Shown here piece by piece: positions 34,997 to 44,616 of a stretch of 64,000 nucleotides of DNA. A model generated the notes under the pieces. It made no database searches, was not told the origin of the DNA, and saw only the letters and a program-made list of their open reading frames with translations. The stretch comes from Magnetospirillum sp. (lineage in GTDB: Bacteria; Pseudomonadota; Alphaproteobacteria; Rhodospirillales; Magnetospirillaceae). The DNA lies in the NCBI GenBank assembly GCA_024707145.1, contig JANQAI010000011.1:248001-312000 (forward strand). Direction: 5' to 3'. Within the stretch, counting starts at the first letter, position 1. Each line of letters starts with the position of its first letter. The position numbers and the translations under genes are program-made.

Positions 34997-36381
34997 ATTG
35001 GCTCCCCGACCTGTCGCAATCCACCGCGCCCAAATACCGCGCCATCGTCGATGCCATCGCCGGCGATCTGGCCGCCGGGCGGCTGGTGCCGGGCACCCGC
35101 ATGCCCACCCACCGCGACCTGGCCTGGCGGCTGAAGGTGACGGTGGGCACCGTGGCGCGGGCCTATGCCGAGGCCGAGCGCCAGGGGCTGCTGTCGGGCG
35201 AGGTGGGGCGCGGCACCTTCGTCCGCGAGCCGGGCGCGGCCGACCCCTCGCTGGCGCGCTACCTGAACGAGGCTGCCGATTCGCGCCTGGGCATGATCAA
35301 TCTGGCGGTCAACCGCCCCGATGGCGACCAGGCCGCCTGGGCGGTGGGGCCGCAACTGGCGCGGCTGGCGCGGCGCCCCGACTTGGCCACCTTGCTGGCC
35401 TATCGCTTCGAATCCCTCAGCGCCCGCCATCGCGCCGCCGGTGCCCGCTGGCTGGCCGAGGAGGGGGCCGAGTTGCCGCCGGAACAGGTGGCGGTCACCG
35501 CCGGCAGCCAGCAGGCCATCCTGGCCGCCCTGTCGGTGATGACCGTCCCGGGCGACATGGTGGCGGTGGAGGAATTCACCTATCCCGGCATCAAGTCGGC
35601 GGTCAGCCTGATGGGCCGCACCCTGGTGCCGGTGCCCATGGATGCGGGCGGGCTGGTCCCGGACGAGGTGGAGCGTGCCTTCCACAAGGGGGCCAGGGTG
35701 CTCTACACCATCGCCACGGTGCAGAACCCCATGACCACCACGCTGGACGAGGATCGCCGCCGCGCCATCGCCGCCGCCGCCCGCCGCCATGACGCCTATG
35801 TGATCGAGGACGGCGTGCACCGTTTCCTCAACCCCTCCGCCCCTGCGCCCATCCTGGTGCATGCCCCCGAGCGCTGCGTCTATCTCAGCACCCTGTCCAA
35901 GAGCGTCTCGCCGGGCCTGCGCACCGCCTTCGTCGCCGTGCCGCCGCCATTGCGCCCGCGTTTCGATGCCGCCAACGGGGCGCTGACCCTGTCGCTCCCC
36001 ACCATCCTGATCGAGGCCGCCTGCCTGATGATCGAAGAGGGCAGCGCCTTCGAGAACCTGTCCCGCCTGCGCCAGGAGGCCGCCGCCCGTGCCGGGCTGG
36101 CGGTGGAAGTCCTGGGCGGGCAGGTCCGTCCCGCCACCCCCGGCTTCAATGTCTGGCTGCCGCTGGCGCCGCCCTGGCACAGCACCGATTTCGTCGCCGA
36201 GGCGGCCAGGCTGGGGGTCAGCATCGCCCCCACCGACACTTTCGCCGTGGGGCGGCCGGTCGGCGACGGCGTGCGCCTGTCGGTGTCCTGCCCGACCGAC
36301 CGCGAGCAGTTGCGGCGCGGACTGGCGCTCCTTGCCGGCCTGCTGGGGAGGGCCCCGGCTCCGCTGGCGGTGACGGTATGA
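34990..36381 (+). CDS. MocR/PdxR-family transcriptional regulator
   Basis: A 463-residue protein with an N-terminal GntR winged helix (KYRAIVDAIAGDLAAGRLVP, TRMPTHRDLAWRLKVTVGTV) and a C-terminal fold-type I aminotransferase-like domain (VAVTAGSQQAILAALSVMTV, VYLSTLSKSVSPGLR with the PLP-binding Lys). Members use PLP as an effector and often control the divergent gene; here that is DUF1127, which is unusual. The ATG has no ribosome site and sits in a palindrome, suggesting a short leader and autoregulation. Confidence 0.9.
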   Translation: MSNWLPDLSQSTAPKYRAIVDAIAGDLAAGRLVPGTRMPTHRDLAWRLKVTVGTVARAYAEAERQGLLSGEVGRGTFVREPGAADPSLARYLNEAADSRLGMINLAVNRPDGDQAAWAVGPQLARLARRPDLATLLAYRFESLSARHRAAGARWLAEEGAELPPEQVAVTAGSQQAILAALSVMTVPGDMVAVEEFTYPGIKSAVSLMGRTLVPVPMDAGGLVPDEVERAFHKGARVLYTIATVQNPMTTTLDEDRRRAIAAAARRHDAYVIEDGVHRFLNPSAPAPILVHAPERCVYLSTLSKSVSPGLRTAFVAVPPPLRPRFDAANGALTLSLPTILIEAACLMIEEGSAFENLSRLRQEAAARAGLAVEVLGGQVRPATPGFNVWLPLAPPWHSTDFVAEAARLGVSIAPTDTFAVGRPVGDGVRLSVSCPTDREQLRRGLALLAGLLGRAPAPLAVTV

Positions 36382-36512
36382 CGCGTCACAATCACGGGTA
36401 TTGACCGCCCCATGGCCGGAACCTAATTATTCCTCCATCCGGGCCGGCAGACGCCCGGTCAGGCGGCCATTGCCCAAGCTCTGCCTTGCCTGTGACCCAG
36501 GGAGGTAGAGTC

Positions 36513-37790
36513 ATGGCCGCATCACAGCCCAGCTTTGCTGAAACCTTGCGCACCTTCCTGCGCATCGGCCTGCTGTCGTTCGGCGGGCCCGCCGGCCAGA
36601 TCGCCACCATGCACCGCGTCCTGGTGGACGAGAAGAAGTGGCTGGACGAGCCCCGCTTCCTCCATGCGCTGAACTTCTGCATGCTGCTGCCCGGCCCCGA
36701 GGCCCAGCAATTGGCCACCTATGCCGGCTGGCGGGTGCATGGTGTGCCCGGCGGTGTCGCCGCCGGTACTCTGTTCGTGCTGCCCGGCTTCGTGGTGATG
36801 ATGGTGCTGGCGGCGCTCTATGTGGGGCTCAGCCACGTGCCGGTGGTGGAGGGCCTGTTCCTCGGGCTCAAGCCGGCGGTACTGGCGGTGGTGCTGGAGG
36901 CCACCCTGCGCATCGGCCGCCGCGCCATGAAGGGAGCCGCCGCCGTGACGGTGGCGGCAGCGGCGTTCTTCGCCATCTTCGCCCTGGGGGTGCCGTTCCC
37001 GCTGATCGTGCTGGCGGCCGGGGCGGCGGGCGCGCTCGCCCGGACGGCCTTCGCCCCGGCCGGCCCGCCGGCCGACGCCCAGGCCGAGCGGCCGCGCCTG
37101 GGGGGTGTCGCGCTGACGGTGGCGGCGTGCCTGGTGCTGTGGCTGCTGCCGGTGGGCATCGCCATGGCGGCGGGGCACGGGACGTTCGCCGCCGTCGGCC
37201 TGTTCTTCTCCAAGATGGCGCTGGTCACCTTCGGCGGCGCCTACGCCGCGCTGGCCTATGTGGCCCAGCAGGCGGTGGAGGTCTATGGCTGGCTGGCGCC
37301 CGGCGAGATGCTGGACGGCCTGGGGCTGGCCGAAACCACGCCGGGGCCGCTGATCCTAGTGACCCAGTTTGTCGGCTTCCTGGCCGGCTACCGTTCTCCG
37401 GGCGGCCTTGATCCCTGGCTGGGCGGCATTCTGGGGGCGACGCTGACCGTCTGGGTGACCTTCCTCCCCAGCTTCCTGTGGATCTTCGCCGGCGCGCCCT
37501 TCCTCGAACGGCTGCGATCCAACCGGGCCCTGGCCGGGGCGCTGGCGGCCATCACCGCCGCCGTGGTGGGGGTGATCCTCAATCTGGCGGTGTGGTTCGC
37601 CCTGCATGTGGTGTTCGCCCGCGTGGGCGAGGGGCCGCTGGGCCTGCCCGTTCCCGATCTCGCCAGCGTGCGGCCGCTGCAATTGCTGCTGGCGGTTGGG
37701 GCGGCCATTGCCATGCTGCGTTTCAAGCTGGGCATGGCCCCGGTCCTGGTGGCATGCGCCCTGATCGGCATGGCCGCCGGGCTGCTATAG
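36513..37790 (+). CDS. chrA: Chromate transporter, ChrA family (two CHR domains)
   Basis: A 425-residue membrane protein with two CHR halves. The first is at about 8-180 (FLRIGLLSFGGPAGQIATMH, NFCMLLPGPEAQQLATYAGW) and the second at about 230-420 (FFSKMALVTFGGAYAALAYV, GLGLAETTPGPLILVTQFVG). The repeated F-GGP/A and PGP motifs are the family hallmark. ChrA exports chromate; the family also occurs where chromate is not a stress. GGAGGTAGAG precedes the ATG at 36513. It ends six bases inside the end of the convergent MFS gene. Confidence 0.92.
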   Translation: MAASQPSFAETLRTFLRIGLLSFGGPAGQIATMHRVLVDEKKWLDEPRFLHALNFCMLLPGPEAQQLATYAGWRVHGVPGGVAAGTLFVLPGFVVMMVLAALYVGLSHVPVVEGLFLGLKPAVLAVVLEATLRIGRRAMKGAAAVTVAAAAFFAIFALGVPFPLIVLAAGAAGALARTAFAPAGPPADAQAERPRLGGVALTVAACLVLWLLPVGIAMAAGHGTFAAVGLFFSKMALVTFGGAYAALAYVAQQAVEVYGWLAPGEMLDGLGLAETTPGPLILVTQFVGFLAGYRSPGGLDPWLGGILGATLTVWVTFLPSFLWIFAGAPFLERLRSNRALAGALAAITAAVVGVILNLAVWFALHVVFARVGEGPLGLPVPDLASVRPLQLLLAVGAAIAMLRFKLGMAPVLVACALIGMAAGLL

Positions 37791-38939
37791 GGGCTTCCCG
37801 GCGGGGCGAAGCCGGGCCATTTGCGCCGCCGCCAGGGCCATCAGGGCGGACAGCACTCCCATGACCAGGAAGGCGTGGCCGCCCAGCGCCTCGTACAGGC
37901 GCCCGGTAAACGGGCTCATCAACCCGGGCGCCACCCCCAGGGCCACCGCCGCGTAGATGCCCTGCGCGCGCGCCGCCAGGCCGTCGGGCACGCCGCGCAG
38001 AAAGTGCATGGCGCCCAGATGGGCGCAGGCGAAGGTGGCCGCGTGCAGCAGTTGGGCGGCGGCCAGCAGCGGCAGTTCGGTGGTCAGCCCCAGGGTGGTC
38101 CAGCGCACCACGCCGGCCAACCCGGCCAGGGCCAGCAGGCCGGCCGGGCCGCAGCGCCGGACCACCCGCCCCGACATGGCGAACAGCACGATCTCGGCGA
38201 TGACGCCTTCCGACCACAGCAGGCCGATGGTGTCGTCAGGGATGCCGGCGGCTTTCCAATGGATGGTGGAGAAGGCGTAATAGACGGTGTGCGAGGCCGA
38301 GTTCAGGCTGCCGGCGGTCAGGAACAGCAGGAAGGCGGCGCTGGTGACCAGCGGCTTCAGGGGCAGGGAGCGGCCGCCCTCGGGCACCGCCACGCGGGTG
38401 TCGGGCAGGGCGGCGCAGGTCAGCGCCATCACCGCCAGCAGACCGGCGATCAGCCAGACCAGGATGGCCGGCGGCTGGTCCACCAGCAGCCGGCCGCAGG
38501 CGATGGCGGTGGCGATGAAGGCGGCCGAGCCCCACAGCCGCACCCGGCCGTAATCGATGCCGTGGGCCTGGGTGGTCCGCAGCGCCAGGGCTTCGCCGAT
38601 GGGCATGATGCCGCTCCACAGGCCCAGCGCCACCACGGTGAGGATCAGGATGGGCCAGAAGCCCGAGGTCAGGGCGAACCCCATCCAGGCCAGGGCGGCG
38701 GCGGCGGCCAGCCACAGCATGGGGCGGCGGCGCTCGCCGCGGCGGTCCACCAGATGGCCGATCAGCGGATTGACGATGCTCTTGACCAGATAGGTGGTGG
38801 CGAGGATCAGGCCGATCTCGGTGGGCGACAGCCCCCGGTCCTTCAGCCACAGCGGCCAGAAGGGCAGGTGGACGCCCACGGCGGCGAACAGGGCGGAGTA
38901 ATAGGTCGCCAGCCGGAACGCAGCCCCCTGGGCGCTCAT
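37785..38939 (-). CDS. MFS transporter, HcaT-like
   Basis: A 384-residue permease with twelve predicted helices. RLATYYSALFAAVGVHLPFW, PLWLKDRGLSPTEIGLILAT and RPMLWLAAAAALAWMGFALT match the MFS_1_like/3-phenylpropionate (HcaT) group; the substrate is not known. Its ATG overlaps the stop of the upstream deacetylase gene (ATGA at 38936-38939), so the two are co-translated. With the deacetylase, it may handle a sugar or lipid-linked product rather than an aromatic acid. Confidence 0.85.
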   Translation of the reverse strand: MSAQGAAFRLATYYSALFAAVGVHLPFWPLWLKDRGLSPTEIGLILATTYLVKSIVNPLIGHLVDRRGERRRPMLWLAAAAALAWMGFALTSGFWPILILTVVALGLWSGIMPIGEALALRTTQAHGIDYGRVRLWGSAAFIATAIACGRLLVDQPPAILVWLIAGLLAVMALTCAALPDTRVAVPEGGRSLPLKPLVTSAAFLLFLTAGSLNSASHTVYYAFSTIHWKAAGIPDDTIGLLWSEGVIAEIVLFAMSGRVVRRCGPAGLLALAGLAGVVRWTTLGLTTELPLLAAAQLLHAATFACAHLGAMHFLRGVPDGLAARAQGIYAAVALGVAPGLMSPFTGRLYEALGGHAFLVMGVLSALMALAAAQMARLRPAGKPL

Positions 38940-39784
38940 GGGAACAGGCGGCGCAAGCCGATACCGCGGCCGGCCAGGGACAGCACGCACTCCTCCGACG
39001 CCAGGAAGGTCAGCTCCACTTCGCGCTGGCCGGTCAGGCAATCGGCGGCGCGCAGGGCGTCGTCCACCTTGCCGGGATGGACCATGACCAGCGCCCGCTC
39101 GCCCGGTGCGTCGGTGAAACGGCGGAACAGTTCGGCGAAGGGGACCCGGGCGGAGAAGTCGTAGACCCCCCGGAACGAGGTGTTGTGGGGCACGCCCTCG
39201 CGCTCCAGCCGGCGGCGGAAGCCCAGGCCCAGGGCAGCGATGACGCTGGCACGGAAGGGATCGACGCCGCGCCGTAGGATGGCTGGGAAGGGCTCGACGC
39301 ACGACCGCACCCAACCCTTGCCGTTCAGCCGGCGGCGCCACAGCTCCAGCACCGCCTCGCCGATCACCGGCAATTGGTGGACATGGTGGTGGCCGTCGAG
39401 GAAATCGGGCGGCCGCCCGTAATGGGTCTCGAAGCTGTCGATCTGGCGTTCCAGCTCGGCGGTGATCTCGGCCTTGTCCAGCCGGCGGGTGACCGCCCGC
39501 TTCAGCAACTGGGGCAGCGAAGGGAAGCGGCCGGCGGGCGCCAAATCGGGCATGGCGCCCAGCGGCGCCTGGTCGGTCAGCGTCAGGTGCACGCCCATGT
39601 CCGCCCGTCCGTCCAGCGCGCGCAGCAGCGGTGCCGCATCTGGCCAGTGCGGGCTGCCGGTCATGCAGCCGGTGGCCTGCAGCCGGCCCAGGGCGATCAG
39701 CGCCCGGATGCCATCGGAAACGCCGGGGCTCAGGCCGTAATCGTCGGCGCACAGGGTGATGGCGGGGCGGGGGGAGGGAACCAT
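38936..39784 (-). CDS. YdjC/ChbG-family carbohydrate deacetylase (HpnK/NaxD-like)
   Basis: A 282-residue protein starting MVPSPRPAITLCADDYGLSP; ADDYG gives the metal-binding Asp. GVHLTLTDQAPLG and DGHHHVHQLPVI supply the His ligands, and MVHPG lies near the C-terminus. YdjC-type enzymes remove acetyl groups from N-acetylhexosamines; NaxD acts on polyprenyl-linked GalNAc. The start at 39784 is the ATG before the conserved core. It diverges from the GT2 gene, whose product type (polyprenyl-P glycosyltransferase) would fit as supplier of its substrate. Confidence 0.87.
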   Translation of the reverse strand: MVPSPRPAITLCADDYGLSPGVSDGIRALIALGRLQATGCMTGSPHWPDAAPLLRALDGRADMGVHLTLTDQAPLGAMPDLAPAGRFPSLPQLLKRAVTRRLDKAEITAELERQIDSFETHYGRPPDFLDGHHHVHQLPVIGEAVLELWRRRLNGKGWVRSCVEPFPAILRRGVDPFRASVIAALGLGFRRRLEREGVPHNTSFRGVYDFSARVPFAELFRRFTDAPGERALVMVHPGKVDDALRAADCLTGQREVELTFLASEECVLSLAGRGIGLRRLFP

Positions 39785-39866
39785 GGTCGGGGGCTCTCGC
39801 ATTGACCCAGGAAACGCTTTCTTCCAAACTGCCGGCCATTTCCCCGTTTCCGGCGAGGCCGCTTCC

Positions 39867-40848
39867 ATGACCGCCATTTCCCACAGCCGCAGCCAGTCCC
39901 AGCAGGTTGGGCCGGTCCTGTCGCTGGTGGTGCCCATGTTCAACGAATCCGGCAACGTGGACGGGCTGTTCGCCCGTCTCACCGAGGTGTTGGCCGGGTT
40001 GGACGTGAGCTACGAGATCGTCTGTGTCGACGACGGCAGCCGCGACGACACTGTGGCCCGGCTGGTGGACCATCATCGCCGCGACCCGAGGATAAAGGTG
40101 GTGGAGCTGTCGCGCAACTTCGGCAAGGAGCCTGGCGCTCAGCGCCGGCCTGCAGCATGCCGGCGGCCAGGCGGTGGTGATGATCGACGCCGACCTGCAG
40201 CATCCGCCCGAGCTGATCAAGGACATGCTGGACAAGTGGCGTGCCGGCTATGAGATGGTCATCGCCGTACGCCGCGGCCGCGAGGACGAAAGCTCCTTCA
40301 AGCGCACCGCCGCCGAGGCGTTCTACCGGCTGTTCGCCCAGGTGTCCGAGGTCAACCTGCCGCGCGGCGCCGGCGATTTCCGCCTGCTCGACCGCAAGGT
40401 GGTGGACGTGCTCAATTCCATGCCCGAGCACACCCGCTTCATGAAGGGGCTGTACGCCTGGGTCGGCTTCCGCCAGGTGACCCTTCCCTACGACGTGGCG
40501 CCGCGCGCCGCCGGCGAAACCAAGTTCAACGCTTTCCGGCTGTGGCGTCTGGCCATTGACGGCATCATCTCATTCACCTCGGTGCCGCTCAAGGTGTGGA
40601 CCTTCGTCGGCACGGTGGTGGCCCTGTTCGCGCTGCTCTATGGCCTGCTGTTCATCGTCAAGACGCTGATCCTGGGCATCGACGTGCCCGGCTATCCCTC
40701 GCTGATCGTCGCCATCATGTTCTTCTCGGGCGTGCAGTTGATCAGCCTGGGAGTCATCGGCGAGTATCTGGGCCGGGTCTTCTCGGAAGTGAAGAACCGT
40801 CCGCTGTATGTTGTTCGCAGCGCCGTCGGCTTCGAGCAGGAAGAATGA
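39867..40848 (+). CDS. Polyprenyl-phosphate-type glycosyltransferase 2, frame broken by insertion
   Basis: Read across one shift this gives 326 residues. The GT-A domain reads VLSLVVPMFNESGNVDGLFA, EIVCVDDGSRDDTVARL, VVMIDADLQHPPELIKDML and DFRLLDRKVVDVLNSMPEHT. Two C-terminal helices follow (FVGTVVALFALLYGLLFIVK; SLIVAIMFFSGVQLISLGVI). That layout is DPM1/GtrB/ArnC-like. The frame breaks at 40129-40133, AGCCT where AGCT would give FGKELALSAGLQHAGG. Without the extra base the gene is 981 bases. The start at 39867 is the best ATG before the domain. It is divergent from the deacetylase. Confidence 0.85.
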
Positions 40849-40961
40849 ACCGGGGCAGGCAATAAAGCGTTCCGCCTTGCCCCTGTTTGGTCACACCGAT
40901 CAGCCCCATCGATTTCGTAGATTGGCCCTGTGGTTAGTCCGAAGCGGATGGAGAGAGCGAA

Positions 40962-41135
40962 ATGGTCGGGCAGATTTTCGATGACGTGCGTCGCATCCTG
41001 TTGAGCCTGCTGTTCGTCGTCGCCTTCGGTTGGATGGCGGCCCAGATCCTGCCAGGCCAAGTCGCGGGTGGTTCTTCCGGCCCGCAGGTGGCACAATTGA
41101 CGTTGTCGGAGGATGTGGTGCCACCCCGTCCATGA
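40962..41135 (+). CDS. Small single-helix membrane protein
   Basis: A 57-residue protein, MVGQIFDDVRRILLSLLFVV, then AFGWMAAQILPGQVAGGSSG and a polar tail. A single hydrophobic helix spans about 12-30; the tail would be periplasmic. ATGGAGAGAGCG upstream supplies a ribosome site. I recognise no family. Neighbours are the GT2 gene upstream and the Rrf2 regulator 88 bp downstream. Confidence 0.5.
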   Translation: MVGQIFDDVRRILLSLLFVVAFGWMAAQILPGQVAGGSSGPQVAQLTLSEDVVPPRP

Positions 41136-41223
41136 GGGTAGAAGGGATGGGGCGCGCGGTGCCACTTGACAAATAGGGGCCTCTCGCGCCACATCCTCGG
41201 CATTCTACTTTCTTGGTGGGTAA

Positions 41224-41670
41224 ATGCTTTCCAGCAAGGCGAAATACGGCCTCAAGGCCATGGTGTACCTGACGCGCCACGCGGACCAGGGGTCGGTGCT
41301 GATCGCCGAGATCGCCGAGTCCGAGAACATTCCCAAGAAGTTCCTCGACGCCATCCTGCTGGAGCTGAAGAACCGCGGTTTCCTGTCCAGCAAGAAGGGC
41401 AAGGGCGGCGGCTATACCCTGGCCAAGCAGCCCGAGCGGATCATGGTGGGCGACATCGTGCGCGTGCTCGACGGGCCGCTGGCCCCGGTGCCGTGCGTGT
41501 CGCGGACGGCTTATCGCCGGTGCGAGGATTGCCGGGACGAGACCACCTGCGCCATCCGCGCCGTGATGGGCGAGGTGCGCGACGCCATCGCCGGCATCCT
41601 GGACAATACCAGCCTGGCGGAGATGGCTCTGCACAAGAAGCCAGAGCCCATTTTGATGTACGACATCTAG
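41224..41670 (+). CDS. Rrf2-family transcriptional regulator
   Basis: A 148-residue regulator with the Rrf2 winged helix (MLSSKAKYGLKAMVYLTRHA, LIAEIAESENIPKKFLDAIL, RGFLSSKKGKGGGYTLAKQP). Four cysteines lie at about 91-112 (PCVSRTAYRRCEDC, TTCAI), so an Fe-S cluster or thiol sensing is possible; CymR-type members without a cluster respond to cysteine supply. It sits 201 bp before the sulfate transporter operon on the same strand, with operator-like repeats in between, which suggests control of sulfur uptake. Confidence 0.9.
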   Translation: MLSSKAKYGLKAMVYLTRHADQGSVLIAEIAESENIPKKFLDAILLELKNRGFLSSKKGKGGGYTLAKQPERIMVGDIVRVLDGPLAPVPCVSRTAYRRCEDCRDETTCAIRAVMGEVRDAIAGILDNTSLAEMALHKKPEPILMYDI

Positions 41671-41790
41671 ACGGCGCTCCCCGCAGCGGGAGGACGTCTG
41701 TTGAAGCAAGGCGGCTGTGGTGCGCCTTGGTGGGGTGTCAGAATCAACAATATGGTAATGTGAATTAAAAAATTGAACGTAGCGCTGGGT

Positions 41791-41846
41791 GCGTAGATTA
41801 TCCATTTGACAGCGATTGCCATATAAATCTACAAATGCGTAGATTA
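41791..41846 (+). promoter_or_regulatory. Candidate Rrf2 operator and promoter of sulfate operon
   Basis: GCGTAGATTA at 41791-41800 recurs at 41837-41846. The second copy is half of the inverted repeat AATCTAC-AAATGC-GTAGATT (41826-41845). TTGACA at 41806-41811 and TACAAA at 41830-41835 are 18 bases apart, so the palindrome would overlap the -10 element. The region is unusually AT-rich. Confidence 0.55.
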
Positions 41847-41894
41847 AAGGCGTGGTCGAGATGGAGGCCCCATGACCCGGTTCATCGATGAGGA

Positions 41895-42911
41895 ATGGCT
41901 GCGCCTGGGGGGGCGATCCTGTTCGCCATCGCTTTCGCGGCGGGTGTGGCGACGCTGGTCCCCGGTGCTCACGCGGCCGAGAGCAAGACGCTGCTCAACG
42001 TTTCCTACGACCCCACCCGCGAGCTGTACCAGGAAATCAACACCGCCTTCGCCAAGCAGTGGAAGGCCAAGACCGGCGCGGATCTCAAGTTCAACCAGTC
42101 GCATGGCGGCTCGGGCAAGCAGGCGCGCTCGGTCATCGACGGCCTCGAGGCCGACGTGGTCACCCTGGCGCTGGCCTACGACATCGACGCCATCGCCGAG
42201 AAGGGGCTGCTGGACAAGGCCTGGCAGAAGAAGCTGTCCTATAACAGCGCGCCCTACACCTCGACCATCGTTTTCCTGGTGCGCAAGGGCAACCCCAAGA
42301 AGATCAAGGACTGGGACGATCTGGTGAAGCCGGGCGTGTCGGTCATCACCCCCAATCCCAAGACCTCGGGCGGCGCCCGCTGGAACCACCTGGCCGCCTG
42401 GGGCTTCGCCCTGAACAAGTGGAACGGCGACCAGGCCAAGGCCCAGGATTTCGTCGGAGCGCTCTACAAGAACGTGCCGGTGCTGGATTCGGGCGCCCGC
42501 GGCTCCACCATCACCTTCGCCCAGCGCGGCATCGGCGACGTGCTGCTGGCCTGGGAGAACGAGGCCTACCTGGCCATCCAGGAATTCGGCTCGGGCTACG
42601 AGATCGTCGCGCCCTCCATCTCCATCCTGGCCGAGCCGCCGGTGGCGGTGGTGGACAAGGTGGTGGACCGCCGGGGAACCCGGCCGGAGGCGGAAGCGTA
42701 TTTGCAGTACCTGTATACGCCGGAGGCCCAGGCTATCATCGCCAAGAACCACTACCGGCCGCGTGACCCCGAGGTGTGGAAGAAGGTCCAGGGCGAGTTC
42801 GCCTCGGTCAAGCTGTTCACCATCGACGACGTCTTCGGCGGCTGGGCCAAGGCGCAGAACACCCACTTCTCCGATGGCGGAGTGTTCGACCGGATCTATG
42901 TGAAGAAATGA
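41895..42911 (+). CDS. sbp: Sulfate ABC transporter, periplasmic binding protein
   Basis: A 338-residue protein with a signal sequence ending AHA|AESK and the sulfate-binding signatures [40 protein letters not shown] and [20 protein letters not shown]. It binds sulfate or thiosulfate in the periplasm. As written the frame opens at ATG 41895. ATG 41872 has a better ribosome site (GGAGG) and would be in frame if the seven-G run at 41907-41913 held eight G, giving the start [20 protein letters not shown] with a charged n-region. First gene of a four-gene operon. Confidence 0.92.
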   Translation: MAAPGGAILFAIAFAAGVATLVPGAHAAESKTLLNVSYDPTRELYQEINTAFAKQWKAKTGADLKFNQSHGGSGKQARSVIDGLEADVVTLALAYDIDAIAEKGLLDKAWQKKLSYNSAPYTSTIVFLVRKGNPKKIKDWDDLVKPGVSVITPNPKTSGGARWNHLAAWGFALNKWNGDQAKAQDFVGALYKNVPVLDSGARGSTITFAQRGIGDVLLAWENEAYLAIQEFGSGYEIVAPSISILAEPPVAVVDKVVDRRGTRPEAEAYLQYLYTPEAQAIIAKNHYRPRDPEVWKKVQGEFASVKLFTIDDVFGGWAKAQNTHFSDGGVFDRIYVKK

Positions 42912-43771
42912 GCTTGCGGAGCGCGACCATCTTCGGGGGGCGCCTGCGCGCGCCCCACAGGGTGATCCCCGGCTTCGGGCTGACGCTGGGGTTTACCCTG
43001 GTCTACCTGTCGGTGATCGTGCTGATCCCGCTGGCGGCGCTGTTCCTCAAGGCTGCCGCCATGACGTGGCAGCAATGGATCGGCCTTTTCAACGACTGGC
43101 GGGTGATAGCGTCGCTGCGGCTGTCCTTCGGCGGTTCGGCCATCGCCGCCCTGGTCAATGCCGTGTTCGGCCTGCTGGTGGCCTGGGTGCTGGTGCGCTA
43201 TGACTTTCCCGGCCGCAAGCTGGTGGACGCCATGGTGGACCTGCCGTTCGCCTTGCCCACAGCCGTGGCCGGCATCGCCCTGACCGCGCTCTACGCGCCC
43301 AACGGCTGGCTGGGCAGCCTGCTGGAGCCGCTGGGGATCAAGGTCGCCTTCACCCCGCTGGGCGTGGTGGTGGCCATGGTGTTCATCGGCCTGCCCTTCG
43401 TGGTGCGCACGGTCGAGCCGGTGCTGGCCGACCTGGACCAGGAGCTGGAGGAGGCCGCCGCCTCGCTGGGCGCCAGCCGCAGCCAGACCTTCTTCCGCGT
43501 CATCCTGCCCGCCCTGGGGCCGGCCCTGCTGACTGGCTTCGCCCTGTCCTTCGCCCGCGCGGTGGGCGAGTACGGCTCCATCATCTTCATCGCCGGCAAC
43601 ATGCCGGGCATTTCCGAGATCGCGCCCCTGATGATCGTCACCAAGCTGGAGCAGTACGATTACGTGGGCGCCACCGCCATCGCCGTGATCATGCTGGTGG
43701 TGGCCTTCGTCCTGCTGCTGGCCATCAACGCCCTGCAGAAGTGGCGGCATTCCCGTCTGAAGGGGGCGTAG
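42908..43771 (+). CDS. cysT: Sulfate ABC transporter permease CysT
   Basis: A 287-residue permease with six helices. [20 protein letters not shown] is the first; the family motifs [20 protein letters not shown] and [20 protein letters not shown] (EAA loop) follow. It forms the channel with CysW. Its ATG overlaps the sbp stop (ATGA, 42908-42911), so the two are coupled. Also named cysU. Confidence 0.94.
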   Translation: MSLRSATIFGGRLRAPHRVIPGFGLTLGFTLVYLSVIVLIPLAALFLKAAAMTWQQWIGLFNDWRVIASLRLSFGGSAIAALVNAVFGLLVAWVLVRYDFPGRKLVDAMVDLPFALPTAVAGIALTALYAPNGWLGSLLEPLGIKVAFTPLGVVVAMVFIGLPFVVRTVEPVLADLDQELEEAAASLGASRSQTFFRVILPALGPALLTGFALSFARAVGEYGSIIFIAGNMPGISEIAPLMIVTKLEQYDYVGATAIAVIMLVVAFVLLLAINALQKWRHSRLKGA

Positions 43772-43773
43772 CC

Positions 43774-44616
43774 ATGGCGCGGGTATCCACCACCGAGACG
43801 CGCTGGGTGCGCACTCTCCTCACCGGCGCGGCGCTGGCCTTCCTGGCCCTGTTCCTGCTGTTGCCGCTGCTGGCGGTGTTGACTCAGGCGCTGTCCAAGG
43901 GAATCGACCGCTATCTGGTGGCGCTCTCCGATCCCATGACCGTTTCGGCCATCCAGCTGACCCTGATCGTGGCGGCCATCGCCGTGCCGCTCAACATCGT
44001 CTTCGGCCTGTGCGCCAGCTGGGCCATCACCAAGTTCGACTTTCCCGGCAAGAGTCTGCTGATCACCCTGATCGACATCCCGTTCTCGGTGTCGCCGGTG
44101 ATCTCGGGCCTGGTCTATGTGCTGCTGTTCGGCCTGCAGGGGCTGCTGGGCGAGTGGATGGTGGAGCATGGCCTGCGCATCGTCTTCGCTGTGCCCGGCA
44201 TTGTGCTGGCGACGGTGTTCGTCACCTTTCCCTTCGTCGCCCGCGAGCTCATCCCGCTGATGGAGGAGCAGGGCCGCGACGAGGAAGAGGCGGCACTGAC
44301 GCTGGGGGCCAGCGGCTTCCGCACTTTCCTGCTGGTTACCCTGCCCAACGTGCGGTGGGGGCTTCTTTACGGCGTGCTGCTGTGCAACGCGCGCGCCATG
44401 GGCGAATTCGGCGCGGTGTCGGTGGTGTCCGGGCACATCCGGGGGCTGACCAACACCATGCCGCTGCATGTGGAGATCCTCTACAATGAATATGATATCG
44501 TCGGAGCGTTCGCCGTCGCGTCGCTCCTCGCCGTCCTGGCCCTGGTCACGCTCGCGGCAAAGTCCGCCCTCGAATGGCTCCATCGCGATGAACTCGCTGC
44601 AACCCACCGGGTCTGA
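43774..44616 (+). CDS. cysW: Sulfate ABC transporter permease CysW
   Basis: A 280-residue permease, partner of CysT. Motifs: [40 protein letters not shown] (EAA loop) and [20 protein letters not shown]. It begins two bases after cysT ends, with AGGGGGC as ribosome site, and its end overlaps the likely start of cysA. Confidence 0.94.
   Translation: MARVSTTETRWVRTLLTGAALAFLALFLLLPLLAVLTQALSKGIDRYLVALSDPMTVSAIQLTLIVAAIAVPLNIVFGLCASWAITKFDFPGKSLLITLIDIPFSVSPVISGLVYVLLFGLQGLLGEWMVEHGLRIVFAVPGIVLATVFVTFPFVARELIPLMEEQGRDEEEAALTLGASGFRTFLLVTLPNVRWGLLYGVLLCNARAMGEFGAVSVVSGHIRGLTNTMPLHVEILYNEYDIVGAFAVASLLAVLALVTLAAKSALEWLHRDELAATHRV

Noticed and set aside
37785..40235. Minus-strand open frame of over 800 codons spanning MFS, deacetylase and the GT2 region
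   Set aside because: Only its last 384 codons are the MFS transporter. The upstream part is an off-frame reading of the deacetylase and the complement of the GT2 gene, so no fusion protein is claimed.
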